This document shows, one piece after another, positions 25,202 to 35,357 of a stretch of DNA of 64,000 bases; within the stretch, counting starts at the first letter, position 1; every line of letters begins with the position of its first letter. The translations under genes were made by a program, and so were the position numbers. The notes below the pieces were generated by a model that ran no database searches, was not told where the DNA came from, and was given only the letters and a program-made list of their open reading frames with translations. Source of the stretch: a virus; IMG/VR virus record IMGVR_UViG_3300008113_000016, positions 1 to 64,000 of that record, one strand, 5' to 3'.

Positions 25202-26952
25202 TGCCTGGTTTTTTAGATAAAATTAAGAGTGCTGCAAGCAAAGCAGTTACCGCAGTTAAGAGCGCAGCAACAAGTGCTGTAAAGGCAGTAATCTCTCCAA
25301 TCACATCTTTTCAGTCTGGAATGACAGTTGCAGCAGCACCTGCACAACTTAAAGCACCAGTTGCTCAAACACTACAGTCTTCTAAAGCAGCAGAGAAAAA
25401 AGCGGAAGAAACTGCAAAGACTGCTGTTTCAAAAAAGGGAGTAGACGTTGCTGTAAACCTTGCAAAAGAAATATCTGGAGTTGCTGGAGTAGGTAGAATT
25501 GTTGAGGCTGTTAAGACAACATCCCTTGACCCATTTAGAACTCAAACTGGATTTGGAACTGCAGGAAACTTAGCAATAGATGTTTTAGGTGCAATACCAT
25601 TAATTGGTGCAGCAGCAAAGACTGCAAAAATTGCAGCAGTTGGTACTGCTGCAACAGCAGGAACAGCACTAGAAAGTGTTGCAAAGATTCCAGGTGCACA
25701 GAGCGCAATTAGTAAGGGAATGCTAACTGCTGCTTTATTAAATCCAGCAGCAGATGTTGCAACAGCAGTCAAAGCACCAACATCTATTTCAAGGGTTGTA
25801 GACGGAACTGGATTAACAAATGCTGGAGAAAGAATAACAGATGCTGTTAGTGCTGCAGATAAAATTGCAGATGCTGCAAAGTCAAGTGCTGCAAGTAAAG
25901 CAACTAAGATAGCAGATGATGCAGAAGAAATTGGATCAGTTGGTAGAGTTGCAAAAACTCCAGTATTCAATCCTTCTTTGGCTTTAGATTCTTTTAAAAG
26001 CGAATCTAATCAAGCATCACAAGATGCAAAGTCTGCACAAGATCAAGCATCAAAAGAGGCACAAGAAAATGCTAACAAGGCAGCAGACAAAGCAGTAGAT
26101 GAAGTTAAGAGTGCTTCTGAAGATTCCAATAAAGTAGTTGCTGGAGATGAAAACTCATTATTTAATGAAGTTAATAAGGTTCAAGATGAAATAAAGAACG
26201 AAGTAGCAAAAACAGATGAAACTAACAAGGTAAATCCAACTAAGGATCCAGAGATAAGCAAAACTACCCTAGATCCAAACACTACTTTGAAACCAGTTGT
26301 AAAGCCAACTCCAGCCCCAGACCCTGACCCAACCCCTAAACCAGTTGTAGAAACCACTCTTTTTGTTCCACCTAAATACACTACAACAAATGAGCCAGAG
26401 ACTACAACAACACTTAGTCCAGAAACTACTATTTTTATTCCACCGACAACTCCTGAGCCAACTAAGTTTAAAATACTAAACCCCATTCCTGAACCACCAG
26501 TAATTGAGGCAGCCAGTTTTCCAGACGATGTTGTTAGAATGCCTAGCCTACAACAAAGAACTGCAGGTGCCTACGAGAAACTGTCCCTTGGTTTAGACAA
26601 CGATTTCCTCATAGACTCATTTGACTTTAACTCAGTAGACTTAGCCCCAACAGGTCAGAATGTAGTAAATGCTAATAGTATTGATATAATTGATGATATT
26701 GCAATGCAGTCAATTGTGTCAAAGCAGTTGCCAGATGAGGCTATTAGTGATAAAATTGTTAAAGCACCTGATTATTCTAATTCGGACTTCGGATCATTTT
26801 TGACCTTCAAACTTCAAAATGGTAAAACCGTTGCATCGAATGCTGCTGGACAGCAAACAGCAACCTCTGGATTGCCGTTCTATTCAGTAGTTCTTAATAT
26901 TCCAGAAACAGAGGGTGTAGTAAAATATGAAGTCCAGATTACGGAGGGATGA
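25201..26952 (+). CDS. tail protein with Ala-rich N-terminus and Pro/Thr linker
   Basis: 583 residues. The first ~260 are Ala/Lys-rich and helical (KIKSAASKAVTAVKSAATSA), with a small-residue hydrophobic core at about 120-170. A polar coiled-coil-like stretch lies at about 265-345, and a Pro/Thr linker at about 350-425 (TTLKPVVKPTPAPDPDPTPK) recalls the linkers of the giant fibre. The C-terminal ~150 residues form a compact polar domain ending in VVKYEVQITEG. It overlaps the genes on both sides. The family is not recognised; a minor tail protein is likely from context. Confidence 0.6.
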   Translation: MPGFLDKIKSAASKAVTAVKSAATSAVKAVISPITSFQSGMTVAAAPAQLKAPVAQTLQSSKAAEKKAEETAKTAVSKKGVDVAVNLAKEISGVAGVGRIVEAVKTTSLDPFRTQTGFGTAGNLAIDVLGAIPLIGAAAKTAKIAAVGTAATAGTALESVAKIPGAQSAISKGMLTAALLNPAADVATAVKAPTSISRVVDGTGLTNAGERITDAVSAADKIADAAKSSAASKATKIADDAEEIGSVGRVAKTPVFNPSLALDSFKSESNQASQDAKSAQDQASKEAQENANKAADKAVDEVKSASEDSNKVVAGDENSLFNEVNKVQDEIKNEVAKTDETNKVNPTKDPEISKTTLDPNTTLKPVVKPTPAPDPDPTPKPVVETTLFVPPKYTTTNEPETTTTLSPETTIFIPPTTPEPTKFKILNPIPEPPVIEAASFPDDVVRMPSLQQRTAGAYEKLSLGLDNDFLIDSFDFNSVDLAPTGQNVVNANSIDIIDDIAMQSIVSKQLPDEAISDKIVKAPDYSNSDFGSFLTFKLQNGKTVASNAAGQQTATSGLPFYSVVLNIPETEGVVKYEVQITEG

Positions 26953-27827
26953 TGAAAGGCAAGTATAAAATTTACCTTGACGGCAAATTAGTTGCAGAGC
27001 AAGAAAACATCATTACTAATCGTGGCAAGAGCATGATCCTTAGACATATTGCTGGAACAGGTTCTCAGTTTGCTGGACAGATTGCAGTTGGAATTGGTGG
27101 AATTGCAGCCACTGCAAATGATGACACACTAGATTTTGAAATATTAAGACTTCCTATCAAGTCCTCTTCTTTAGACTCAGACTATCAGATTGTATACAAG
27201 GCTACTCTAGAAACAGAAGAAGAGTATCAGATTAAAGAGATAGGAATTTATCCAGCAGAACTATTTAGACAAAGAAAGAATATATATAGTCAGTTATTGT
27301 TTGATATGGATGTTACAGAAACTTGGCTTAAGCCTAATGGAGACAGTGCTGTGGTGGCAAAATCTAGTACCTATCCAAACGTCAGAGTGGGTTCTACGGC
27401 TGTTTCAGTCGCATCTGGTTCAACTGCATCAGCAGAAACAGTTTTAGATTTATCAGGATATTTAGACACAGATAGATTTAAGATGGCTGTTCAGAGGGTA
27501 AGCACAAACTCAACAGTTACGCTAGAATTTTATTCTGGTCAAACCTCTAAAGCAACCTTTACTGGGGTGCTAGACTCAGACTATGAGATCTTATCTTTTG
27601 CAAAGGCAACTGCTTCGTATACTGGCACAGTAGACTGGTCAAACATAACAAAAATTGTTATCTCCTCTAATGGTGGAGATATTATCGTAGATGGCATAAG
27701 GGTAGATGTTACCTCTGAGGCAACACCCCAATTCTCTTTAGTTTCTAGATCCGTATTTAGCACCGTTCAGGAAAAACCAAAATCGGTTATAATGGATATC
27801 GAATACTACTTGGACATTGACTTCTAG
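26949..27827 (+). CDS. putative tail tip / fibre-base protein
   Basis: 292 residues. ATG 26949 overlaps the preceding stop (ATGA) after GGAGGG; ATG 26952 is a second possibility. The opening DGKLVAEQENIITNRGKSMILRHIAG and later EYQIKEIGIYPAELF resemble a family of phage tail proteins with an N-terminal strand plus a turn region that precede large fibres. The C-terminal half is beta-rich (a second sandwich, about 140-250). Probably the adaptor for the giant fibre gene, which starts nine bases later. Confidence 0.6.
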   Translation: MMKGKYKIYLDGKLVAEQENIITNRGKSMILRHIAGTGSQFAGQIAVGIGGIAATANDDTLDFEILRLPIKSSSLDSDYQIVYKATLETEEEYQIKEIGIYPAELFRQRKNIYSQLLFDMDVTETWLKPNGDSAVVAKSSTYPNVRVGSTAVSVASGSTASAETVLDLSGYLDTDRFKMAVQRVSTNSTVTLEFYSGQTSKATFTGVLDSDYEILSFAKATASYTGTVDWSNITKIVISSNGGDIIVDGIRVDVTSEATPQFSLVSRSVFSTVQEKPKSVIMDIEYYLDIDF

Positions 27828-27835
27828 GATAAATA

Positions 27836-30800
27836 ATGCAAATAAACATTCCTGACCTAATACCTGGAAAAACATATAAAGTTAGACTTAGAGGAGTCAC
27901 CACGGATGGTGGCGTGTCTGAGTGGTCAAGAGTTTATGAATTTGCAGTACCTTCTAATCTTCCAGTTGCTCAACCAATTAACCCTTCAAGTATTGTTATT
28001 ACCCCTCAGTCTGATAAATCATTTTTAATATCTTGGGACAAGGTTGAGAACACAGGAACTCTTGTATTTAGGAATGGAAGATTTGAGATAGAAGGTCTTT
28101 CTAATAAAGGTCTTATCAAAGATTATAGAATTGATATTGGCTGGATAGGAGTTGCACCAAAAGCAAACTACAACCCGTCAGATGCGTATTGGTCTAAAAC
28201 TGCTTTGGGTTCCTTGGCTTCACGAGGAACTACTGCTGACGACACAACATTAATTCCTTTATTCTCAACAACAACAGGAAATAATAAATTTGTATTTAAC
28301 TTAGATGATAACAGTGCTGCATTTTCTGGAGCCAAGGGCGCAATTGCTATTTTTATTAGAGCAAGAACTGTTAACAATCTAGTACTTCCTCAAGACTCAG
28401 TTTATATTGTAGACACAAACAATTTAGTATACTCTGGTGGATTTTCTGGTGGCAATGCTCTTTCAATGGCATCAAGTACATCTACAGCAAATTGGCAAGA
28501 AGGTGGTCTTCAGTTATCTTGGAACCCTGTTGCTAATGCATCATCATACAAGATAGATATAACATCTACTTCTGGATCAACAAAATCATATTATTCTGTA
28601 GACAGTAATTTCTTTTACACTACAGCACAAAATCTTTTAGACTGGGGTGGAGTATTTAATCATCAGGATACTATTAAGTACAGAATATATCCATCAGATA
28701 ACTTTGAGTATTATTCTGGAACATCTGGATCTTCAGTCATATTGAGTAAGTATGGCATTCCAACTCAAGAAAATACAACTGCATTGTCAAATTTTGCTGC
28801 TATTTCAACCAACCTTAGACCAGAGGTTGTTCAAACTTCTGGAAAGTTTGTTGTATATCTGCCACTATCAATTAAGTCTTCTTTACAAACGGGAGATACA
28901 GTTAACTATTATTGGACCCAAGGAACTGTTGAAACTATTAATGGACAAGTTCAATATAATCCAGCACCAGTAACTAGAAACCCAAATAACAAAATCTCTA
29001 CAAGCCTAACCGTTGTAGAAGTTCCATCAGGTGCCAACGCTTCTCTTCAGCATGCTAATTATAGGTTTTGGTTTGGAATTGTAAAAGCAGGGTCTCAAAC
29101 AGAACAGTTTTCTCAAGCATTTCCAGAAGACTCTGTTGTTGGAATTAAGCCTGGACCAATTGTCGATGTAGATTCAGGATATCAACTTATTGCAGAAAAT
29201 GTAAAGTCTGGATCGTATGTATCTAATACTTCTGGATGGCAAATCAATAAGTCTGGTAGTGCAGAGTTTAATAACCTTCTTGCTCGTGGAGTTATTGTAG
29301 CAAAGAGCGGATCATTTGTTGAGTCCCTTAAGGTTGGTAATGCTTTAGGAAATCAATCGATTACATTAGATGGATCAGACCCTCTTGTTGGAAAGATATT
29401 TATTGGAAACGGTCAATACTTTAACACAGGAACTGGATTCTATGTTGACGGAACAGGTAACTTTAGCCTTTCAGATAGACTTGGATATTCACAAGCATTT
29501 AACCTTTTGCAGGTTAATGGAGGAATTAGGCTTACATATCCTTCTGTAGTAGAAGATAACTTTGGTGTTACCTCTGGAACTCTCTATGTTGGTAGTTCTC
29601 CAGTAAGTGGTTCAAGAATTACTCTTACCTCTTCAGGATTAAGATCTTTTGATTCATCAAACAATATAACTTTTGGAATTACTCCAACAGGACCAAGTGG
29701 TTCTGTAGCAGGATGGTCAATTACAGACTTAGACTCTTCTGGAAAATACAATGTTCTTGCATCTACTGCTTCTAAATTTTTCTTAGACTCCAAGCACTCT
29801 AGAGCCGTATTTGGTAGTTTTGCAGGAAGTAATAGACTTCAGATTACTGCCAACTCAATATCTAATGCAAACTTTCCAAATGTTAAACTAGGATTGGATA
29901 CAGAAAGTATCTCAGCACAGATTTCATCTGTTGTTGGTATGACAATTAACTCAAACACTTTCTCATTAAATCACGGTTCAAGATCAGTAAAAATAGGAAA
30001 CACGGGAGTAGACATTGTTGGACCAGTTAAACTTAATCTAAACAATATTGAAAGAACCACTGCTGGATCTACACCATACGATATGGTTGTTATGGACACA
30101 AGAGATGGTCAACTATATAGAGTTCCTTCAGCAACATATAACGTAACCACAGCAGCACCAGTATTAAAGAACACAGTAACTACAACAGTTCCTAATGTGA
30201 TTGGTCTTACTTTAAATTCAGCCTTGTCAACCGTACAAACAGCAAACCTACAAACAAGAATATCGGATACAACTATTATTACTAGCAATGCCTTGCTAAA
30301 CGGAGTCATTGCAACACAAAGCCCAATGTCATACACGTCTGCTGACGTAGGATCAACAGTTTATCTTTCTATTTACGAATACTCATCTTCTGGTCTATCT
30401 TTGGTTCAGGTACCTAACTCATTAAGTGAAAACGATGTTGTTGCTAAAAATACAATTGAGGCAATAGGATTAACATATAGAGTTAGAAGTTCAATTAATA
30501 CTACTAACCCTGCACTATATAATAAGATTGCAGAACAAGATCCAATTCCAGGAACATATGTAAAACCTGGAACAACCGTTAACGTTGTTTTGTATCAGCC
30601 AGAGGGTGCTGCAACAGTTCCGAATGTAATTGGTTTAGGACAAACTCCAGCAACTACAGCACTTACTGCTTTAGGTTTTTCTGTAACGGTCAACAATATA
30701 ACAACTTTGCAGTCAACACTAAACAATTTAATTTACACACAGTCTGTTGCCCCTGGAACAAGTTTAAGAGTAGGTTCTACAGTTGTACTAAACAAACTTG

Positions 30801-33800
30801 TTTATACAAGCGGAAGTCCAGCAGCCCCAACATCTGGAGTAGTTCCAGACCTATTTGGATACTCTTTGACGCAGGCTAATCAAAGAGCAAATACTTCTGG
30901 ATATGGTATTAGCCTTGTAGCGGGTGTTCCAACAGAAAATCCAGATCTTGCAGACAAAATTTATTCTCAGTCTCCTGCTCCAGGAACAAGTCTTACAAGT
31001 GGATCATCTATATCTGTTACAACATACAACCTAGTATCTTTTAAAACAGTTCCAAACGTTTTGGGCTTAACAACAACAAATGCAACCTCTCTTATTACTG
31101 CTGCAAACCTACAGGCTGAAGTTGTTGGAGATGTTGAGTACGTCGATTCAAGTATTGGTTTAGACTTTTCCTTTAAGGTTAAATCTATAAGTTCAACTGC
31201 ACAGTTAAACGGTCAATCTTATCCAAATCAAAACATGTACTTTTTTGTGGAGTCAACTAAATACAATGAAGCAGATACCCCTCTATCTGATGATGACTAC
31301 ACTTTATTTCCTCCATTTTCAGTAAAGATTGGAAATACCTATAAGGTAGATCAAAGCGATTCTTCAAATACTGGAAGAGCAATGTTCTTTAGCACTACAA
31401 CATCGGAAAGCAATGTTTTAACTCCATTTCAGGGTATTAGATATTATATTAATAATCAACAGGTACCAGACTATGCTGCGTATAAGGCAGCATTTAATAC
31501 TGCCACAAGCCGTTATGTAGTTATAACACCATCTTCTCAAACACCTTCAACATTTAAATACAGATGTTCTGCTGCAGACTCTAATGTTTTATTAGACTCA
31601 TCATCTCCAGACGCAGCAAAATTAACCTTAGACTCAGATAACCTAACTGGAACTGTTGCATATCAGATTCCAGTTTCTGGCTCAAAGATGATTACAGACA
31701 CAAAGATTAAGTTGTATAGATATAAAGTTGTTGGGGCAAGAGGAACAACGGCAGCACCTCAATTTTATCCAGCACCAAATACAAGTGGTTTAACAAGAAC
31801 TGACGCATCTTTAGTTGTTCAAAATACTAAATTGATTCCAGTGATTTATGAAACAAAAGTTTTGGCTACTGCTGGAACAGATAACTTTGTTTATGCTCAA
31901 AATCCACAGGCTGGATCATTTTTGGAAGAAAATAGCAACGTAAACCTTTTTGCGTATAAAGTTGTTACATCTTTCCAAAATGGTAGAACTATACCAAACC
32001 TTATTGGAAATAGTGCAACCTCTGCATTTACAGCCTTGAATGCAATCAACCTACAAAATGTTATTAATTACTATACAACTTCAAATCAATCTCTAGACAA
32101 TATTGTTTTTGATCAGTTCCCTAAGTCTGGAACAGTAGTTGAAGATGCTTCTACCATGGTAATAAGCGTATACAAGTTTGAAGAAGAGTCCACTACAACA
32201 ACTACGACAACTGCTGCGCCAACCACTACAACTACAACAACAGCAGCCCCAGGAACTGTTTTTGTTAACGCCCCACAACTCTTAAACCTAACCTTTAGTG
32301 CTGCAGTCTCTTCCCTGACCTCACTTGGTCTTATATATCAATCTGAAACCGTTAACACATCTAACCCAGACCTAAACAATAAAGTTTATTCTCAGTCTCC
32401 AGTAGCAGGAACATCTTTGCCAGTTGGATCAAGCGTCACAGTTTATTACTACACATATGTTGGTGCTACAACAGCAAGCCCAATTGTTACAACCACATTG
32501 CCACCAGCAAATACTGCAACGGTACCAAACGTTGTTGGATTGACGGAAACTCAAGCAAAGTCTACTCTAACCACAAATTCTTTTGTTGGTGTTACAACAA
32601 CAGAAACTTTGACAGCAGAGCAGTCATTAAACAATATAGTTTATGCACAATCTCCAAGTGGAGGAAACTCTGCTACAGTTTCTTCAAACGTTGCACTATC
32701 TGTTTACAGATGGAATGGAAGTACCCCCGCACCAGTTACTACGACAACAACCACGACAACTGCTGCCCCAACAACCACAGCAGCACCTACTACATCTGCC
32801 CCAGGAACAACCTCTGCTCCAAACCAAACATCTTCCGTAAGTAGTTTATCTCCTACAAGTGGGTCAACTGCTGGTGGTTATAGCGTTACAATTTATGGAA
32901 CTTTTCCTACTCCAATTACCAATATTTCGGTTGCTGGAACTAATATTGCTGTAAACAGTTGGAGCCAATCATCTTCTTCAATTTCTTTCCCAATGCCATC
33001 AAGATCTGCTGGTACTGTAGGAATTCAAGTCTTTAATGGACTGACCCCACTAATGTCTGAACTATCATTTACATATACATCTGGAACAACTGCTGCAACC
33101 AATGGACCAGTTCCAAACGTAGTTGGACTTTCATATGATAGTGCATTTACAACACTTTATAATGCTGGTTTCCAGGTTGATGCCTCTGTTGCCAGTACAA
33201 CTGTCGCTTCTAATGATCAAAAGGTTTACGCTCAAGCACCTTCTGGAAATAGCACAGCAACATATGGAACAACAGTTAATATTTATTTTTACCAATATAG
33301 TGGAACTACAACTGCAGCACCTACATTAAAACTTTGTACTCAAGCAGATGTTAGTAACATTAACAATGCTTGTACTGTTGTAAATACTTGTAGATCATAC
33401 GGAAACGGTGCTTCTTGTACAACAGACCAAACTACAACTACTACAACAACTACTGCTGCTCCTTCAGGCGCAACATGGTACTGTACATACTCTGTTTGTA
33501 ACCCATTCTCTGGATATTATTCTACACAGCCATCAAACTATGGAACTTATTCAACGGATCAATCAACAACTTATGGTGGTGGAAGTTCTTACACTAAGAT
33601 TGCTTGTAATACAACCGCTTATAATATTTCTGCAGCAGCACAGGCTCCTTGCGAGTCAGTTGCTACTACCACTACAACTACAACAACTGCAGCCCCTACT
33701 ACAACCACAACAACGGCTGCTCCAACATATTATTATGCTTCTTGGTGTTCATATGGTCAATGCTACACTGACTATGTTTCTACAAGTTGCGCTACAATGA

Positions 33801-34672
33801 GAAACTTAGCAGAAGCAGATTCTGGTGGATCGTTTAGTGGATTTACATGCTCTACATCTGGATATCCACCATGCCCTGCTGCTTGTTCTGGAGGTCAAGT
33901 AACAACTACTACAACCACAACAACAACCACAGCAGCACCAACAACATGGTATTGTACTTACTCTGTATGTCGTGGAACTTCTGGCGCATATATTACTAGC
34001 CCACAAGTTTATGGAACTTATTCTTCAAACCAAACGGCTACATCCTCTAGCGGTGGAAACACTACTAAGATTGTTTGCTATACAACTGGATACGATGTTA
34101 CAGCAGCACAGCAACCAGCATGCGAAGGATTTACCACTGCTGCACCAACTACAACCACAACAACTACTACATCTGCTTCTTGCGTTTGTGTATACTCTGA
34201 TTATGGAACATATTATTATTCACCACAGTGCTGTTCTTCTGGAGCACCAAGATCTGGTTCTTTAAGTGGGGTTACTTCTGGAGACTGCTGTCCTAACGTT
34301 AATAAGGCTACAACTGCTGCTCCCACAACAACGGCTGCTCCTACAACCACTGCTGCACCAACTACAACTTCTGCATCTTGTGTTTGCGTCTATTCTGACT
34401 ATGGAACATATTACTTTGCTCCTCAATGCTGTCCAGCAGGTGCACCAAGATCTGGAGCATTAAGCGGAACAGCATCAGGATCATGTTGTCCAGATGTTGC
34501 AAAGGCTACATCAGCACCAGCCACAACTACAACAGCAGCACCTGCTACTACAACCACTGCTGCAGCGTCTGGAAGATTCTGTACTTCTGCTAATATTGCA
34601 AACCCATCAAATCCATGCTACAGTACATCTCAGTGCAGTTCACAAGGAAGCGGTAGTTTATGTTTCGTATAA
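27836..34672 (+). CDS. giant tail fibre: FN3-like, about ten PASTA-like domains, IPT domain, Thr-rich linkers and Cys-rich repeats
   Basis: 2278 residues. Order seen: fibronectin-III-like strands (about 1-310, e.g. PGKTYKVRLRGVTTDGGVSEW); a tail-fibre core with GWQINKSGSAEFNNLLARG (about 460-560); from about 780 to 1822 repeated PASTA-like units (VPNVIGL ... QSPxxGT ... GSxVxLxVY), roughly ten, the fifth interrupted by a degenerate cupredoxin-like insert (about 1105-1250); an IPT/TIG-like domain (about 1667-1750); and a Cys-rich tail (1830-2278) with at least three kinds of duplicated modules joined by poly-Thr/Ala-Pro linkers. PASTA domains bind peptidoglycan fragments in bacterial kinases and penicillin-binding proteins, so this is probably a cell-wall-binding receptor fibre. 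The start ATG has only a weak upstream site. Confidence 0.85.
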   Translation: MQINIPDLIPGKTYKVRLRGVTTDGGVSEWSRVYEFAVPSNLPVAQPINPSSIVITPQSDKSFLISWDKVENTGTLVFRNGRFEIEGLSNKGLIKDYRIDIGWIGVAPKANYNPSDAYWSKTALGSLASRGTTADDTTLIPLFSTTTGNNKFVFNLDDNSAAFSGAKGAIAIFIRARTVNNLVLPQDSVYIVDTNNLVYSGGFSGGNALSMASSTSTANWQEGGLQLSWNPVANASSYKIDITSTSGSTKSYYSVDSNFFYTTAQNLLDWGGVFNHQDTIKYRIYPSDNFEYYSGTSGSSVILSKYGIPTQENTTALSNFAAISTNLRPEVVQTSGKFVVYLPLSIKSSLQTGDTVNYYWTQGTVETINGQVQYNPAPVTRNPNNKISTSLTVVEVPSGANASLQHANYRFWFGIVKAGSQTEQFSQAFPEDSVVGIKPGPIVDVDSGYQLIAENVKSGSYVSNTSGWQINKSGSAEFNNLLARGVIVAKSGSFVESLKVGNALGNQSITLDGSDPLVGKIFIGNGQYFNTGTGFYVDGTGNFSLSDRLGYSQAFNLLQVNGGIRLTYPSVVEDNFGVTSGTLYVGSSPVSGSRITLTSSGLRSFDSSNNITFGITPTGPSGSVAGWSITDLDSSGKYNVLASTASKFFLDSKHSRAVFGSFAGSNRLQITANSISNANFPNVKLGLDTESISAQISSVVGMTINSNTFSLNHGSRSVKIGNTGVDIVGPVKLNLNNIERTTAGSTPYDMVVMDTRDGQLYRVPSATYNVTTAAPVLKNTVTTTVPNVIGLTLNSALSTVQTANLQTRISDTTIITSNALLNGVIATQSPMSYTSADVGSTVYLSIYEYSSSGLSLVQVPNSLSENDVVAKNTIEAIGLTYRVRSSINTTNPALYNKIAEQDPIPGTYVKPGTTVNVVLYQPEGAATVPNVIGLGQTPATTALTALGFSVTVNNITTLQSTLNNLIYTQSVAPGTSLRVGSTVVLNKLVYTSGSPAAPTSGVVPDLFGYSLTQANQRANTSGYGISLVAGVPTENPDLADKIYSQSPAPGTSLTSGSSISVTTYNLVSFKTVPNVLGLTTTNATSLITAANLQAEVVGDVEYVDSSIGLDFSFKVKSISSTAQLNGQSYPNQNMYFFVESTKYNEADTPLSDDDYTLFPPFSVKIGNTYKVDQSDSSNTGRAMFFSTTTSESNVLTPFQGIRYYINNQQVPDYAAYKAAFNTATSRYVVITPSSQTPSTFKYRCSAADSNVLLDSSSPDAAKLTLDSDNLTGTVAYQIPVSGSKMITDTKIKLYRYKVVGARGTTAAPQFYPAPNTSGLTRTDASLVVQNTKLIPVIYETKVLATAGTDNFVYAQNPQAGSFLEENSNVNLFAYKVVTSFQNGRTIPNLIGNSATSAFTALNAINLQNVINYYTTSNQSLDNIVFDQFPKSGTVVEDASTMVISVYKFEEESTTTTTTTAAPTTTTTTTAAPGTVFVNAPQLLNLTFSAAVSSLTSLGLIYQSETVNTSNPDLNNKVYSQSPVAGTSLPVGSSVTVYYYTYVGATTASPIVTTTLPPANTATVPNVVGLTETQAKSTLTTNSFVGVTTTETLTAEQSLNNIVYAQSPSGGNSATVSSNVALSVYRWNGSTPAPVTTTTTTTTAAPTTTAAPTTSAPGTTSAPNQTSSVSSLSPTSGSTAGGYSVTIYGTFPTPITNISVAGTNIAVNSWSQSSSSISFPMPSRSAGTVGIQVFNGLTPLMSELSFTYTSGTTAATNGPVPNVVGLSYDSAFTTLYNAGFQVDASVASTTVASNDQKVYAQAPSGNSTATYGTTVNIYFYQYSGTTTAAPTLKLCTQADVSNINNACTVVNTCRSYGNGASCTTDQTTTTTTTTAAPSGATWYCTYSVCNPFSGYYSTQPSNYGTYSTDQSTTYGGGSSYTKIACNTTAYNISAAAQAPCESVATTTTTTTTAAPTTTTTTAAPTYYYASWCSYGQCYTDYVSTSCATMRNLAEADSGGSFSGFTCSTSGYPPCPAACSGGQVTTTTTTTTTTAAPTTWYCTYSVCRGTSGAYITSPQVYGTYSSNQTATSSSGGNTTKIVCYTTGYDVTAAQQPACEGFTTAAPTTTTTTTTSASCVCVYSDYGTYYYSPQCCSSGAPRSGSLSGVTSGDCCPNVNKATTAAPTTTAAPTTTAAPTTTSASCVCVYSDYGTYYFAPQCCPAGAPRSGALSGTASGSCCPDVAKATSAPATTTTAAPATTTTAAASGRFCTSANIANPSNPCYSTSQCSSQGSGSLCFV
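30160..33310 (+). repeat. array of about ten PASTA-like coding repeats
   Basis: Within the giant fibre gene, units of about 65-75 codons repeat. Each opens with a VPNVxGL-like strand, has a central helix, a (Y/F)xQSPxxGT turn and an edge strand ending in Tyr-rich residues. Approximate residue starts are 780, 858, 925, 1000, 1066, 1300, 1380, 1478, 1557 and 1753. The copies are diverged at DNA level, so this is an old expansion, not a recent tandem duplication. Confidence 0.7.
32188..34566 (+). repeat. Thr-rich (mucin-like) linker tracts
   Basis: Runs of ACA/ACT codons encode tracts such as TTTTTTAAP and TTAAPTTTAAP. They occur near 32188-32247, 32734-32823, 33427-33467, 33661-33725, 33901-33945, 34133-34165, 34310-34375 and 34507-34566. 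They separate folded modules and would be extended, hydroxyl-rich spacers. Confidence 0.8.
33328..34672 (+). repeat. duplicated Cys-rich modules at the fibre tip
   Basis: Three module types recur. One begins TWYCTYSVC (near 33475 and 33946), with a related YASWCSYGQC form near 33730. One begins ASCVCVYSDYGTYY and ends CCP plus V-K-A (near 34174 and 34372). One begins (K/R)(L/F)CT and holds six or so cysteines (33328 and 34573), placed at the two ends of the region. Shared layout shows internal duplication followed by divergence. Confidence 0.75.
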
Positions 34673-34688
34673 TTGAAAGGAGAAACAA

Positions 34689-35354
34689 ATGAAAGAAGTT
34701 CTAAGAATGCCTAATCTAGTTGGACTAGATGTTGGTGCAGCAACCCAAATGCTAAACAGTTTTGGTTTTCAAAATGTAGAGTTTCAGCCAGTAATTCCAA
34801 AAGATCAAAACTCTACGATTAATATGGTTTATCACCAAAGCGTACAGTTTGATACAGACATTAAAGCATTTGACGCTATTACAGTTTACTATTACTATAA
34901 AGAAGAAAAGCCCAACGAGTACTATGCTTTTGTTGGAAAAGACACATTGGTAAACACAGTAACTGGAATGAAGTTTGTTTCAGACCTTATGGCAAAAGAT
35001 GTTATTCTTTCTTTAAATGATCAGTCTTTAGCAAAAAGTGGACAGGCTCCAGAAGACCCAGTTTTAGGAGTAATCTATCAAGTTAAGCCTATAAGTTTTA
35101 AATGGTATTGGGCAATCAACGACATGACGGTTGGATATCAGCAAGAATTCCTTATAAAAAGAAATGGAATTTGGGCTTACATTATTGCTGACGATTTAAA
35201 AGTTGGAGACACAGGATTAAACTCAGAACTAGTAGAAACTCAGATAACTAGCAAGGTAAGAATAGATGCTCCAATTAGCGGATATCAATTGTTAATTGTT
35301 GACTCTAAGCCAATCATTACGGAGTCATTTGTAATCAGAACAAGAACGGAGTAA
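34689..35354 (+). CDS. PASTA-like domain protein next to the giant fibre
   Basis: 221 residues. It begins with one PASTA-like unit (about 5-72: RMPNLVGLDVGAATQMLNSF and a VYYYYK edge strand) matching those of the preceding gene. It then has a beta-rich second domain (about 75-221) with SFKWYWAINDMTVGYQQEFL. Starts at ATG 34689 after AAAGGAG. It may be a chaperone, a cap or a second receptor-binding piece of the same fibre. Function is inferred from the shared domain and position. Confidence 0.7.
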   Translation: MKEVLRMPNLVGLDVGAATQMLNSFGFQNVEFQPVIPKDQNSTINMVYHQSVQFDTDIKAFDAITVYYYYKEEKPNEYYAFVGKDTLVNTVTGMKFVSDLMAKDVILSLNDQSLAKSGQAPEDPVLGVIYQVKPISFKWYWAINDMTVGYQQEFLIKRNGIWAYIIADDLKVGDTGLNSELVETQITSKVRIDAPISGYQLLIVDSKPIITESFVIRTRTE

Positions 35355-35357
35355 TTG

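Noticed and set aside
25542-25970. A 142-codon minus-strand frame opposite the Ala-rich tail protein
   Set aside because: It is a shadow of repeated GCA/GCT codons and has no start signal.
26181-26486. A Val/Gly-rich minus-strand frame opposite the Pro/Thr linker
   Set aside because: Low-complexity shadow of the linker, without promoter or ribosome-binding site.
32188-34566. CRISPR array or mobile repeat suggested by ACA/ACT repeats
   Set aside because: The repeats are codon runs in frame inside one gene, irregular in length, with no unique spacers and no Cas genes; the Cas4-like gene stands alone.
33408-34676. Gln/Leu-rich frames in the Thr-tract region
   Set aside because: They arise from ACA/ACT repeats read one base off; the real frame continues through the whole fibre gene.
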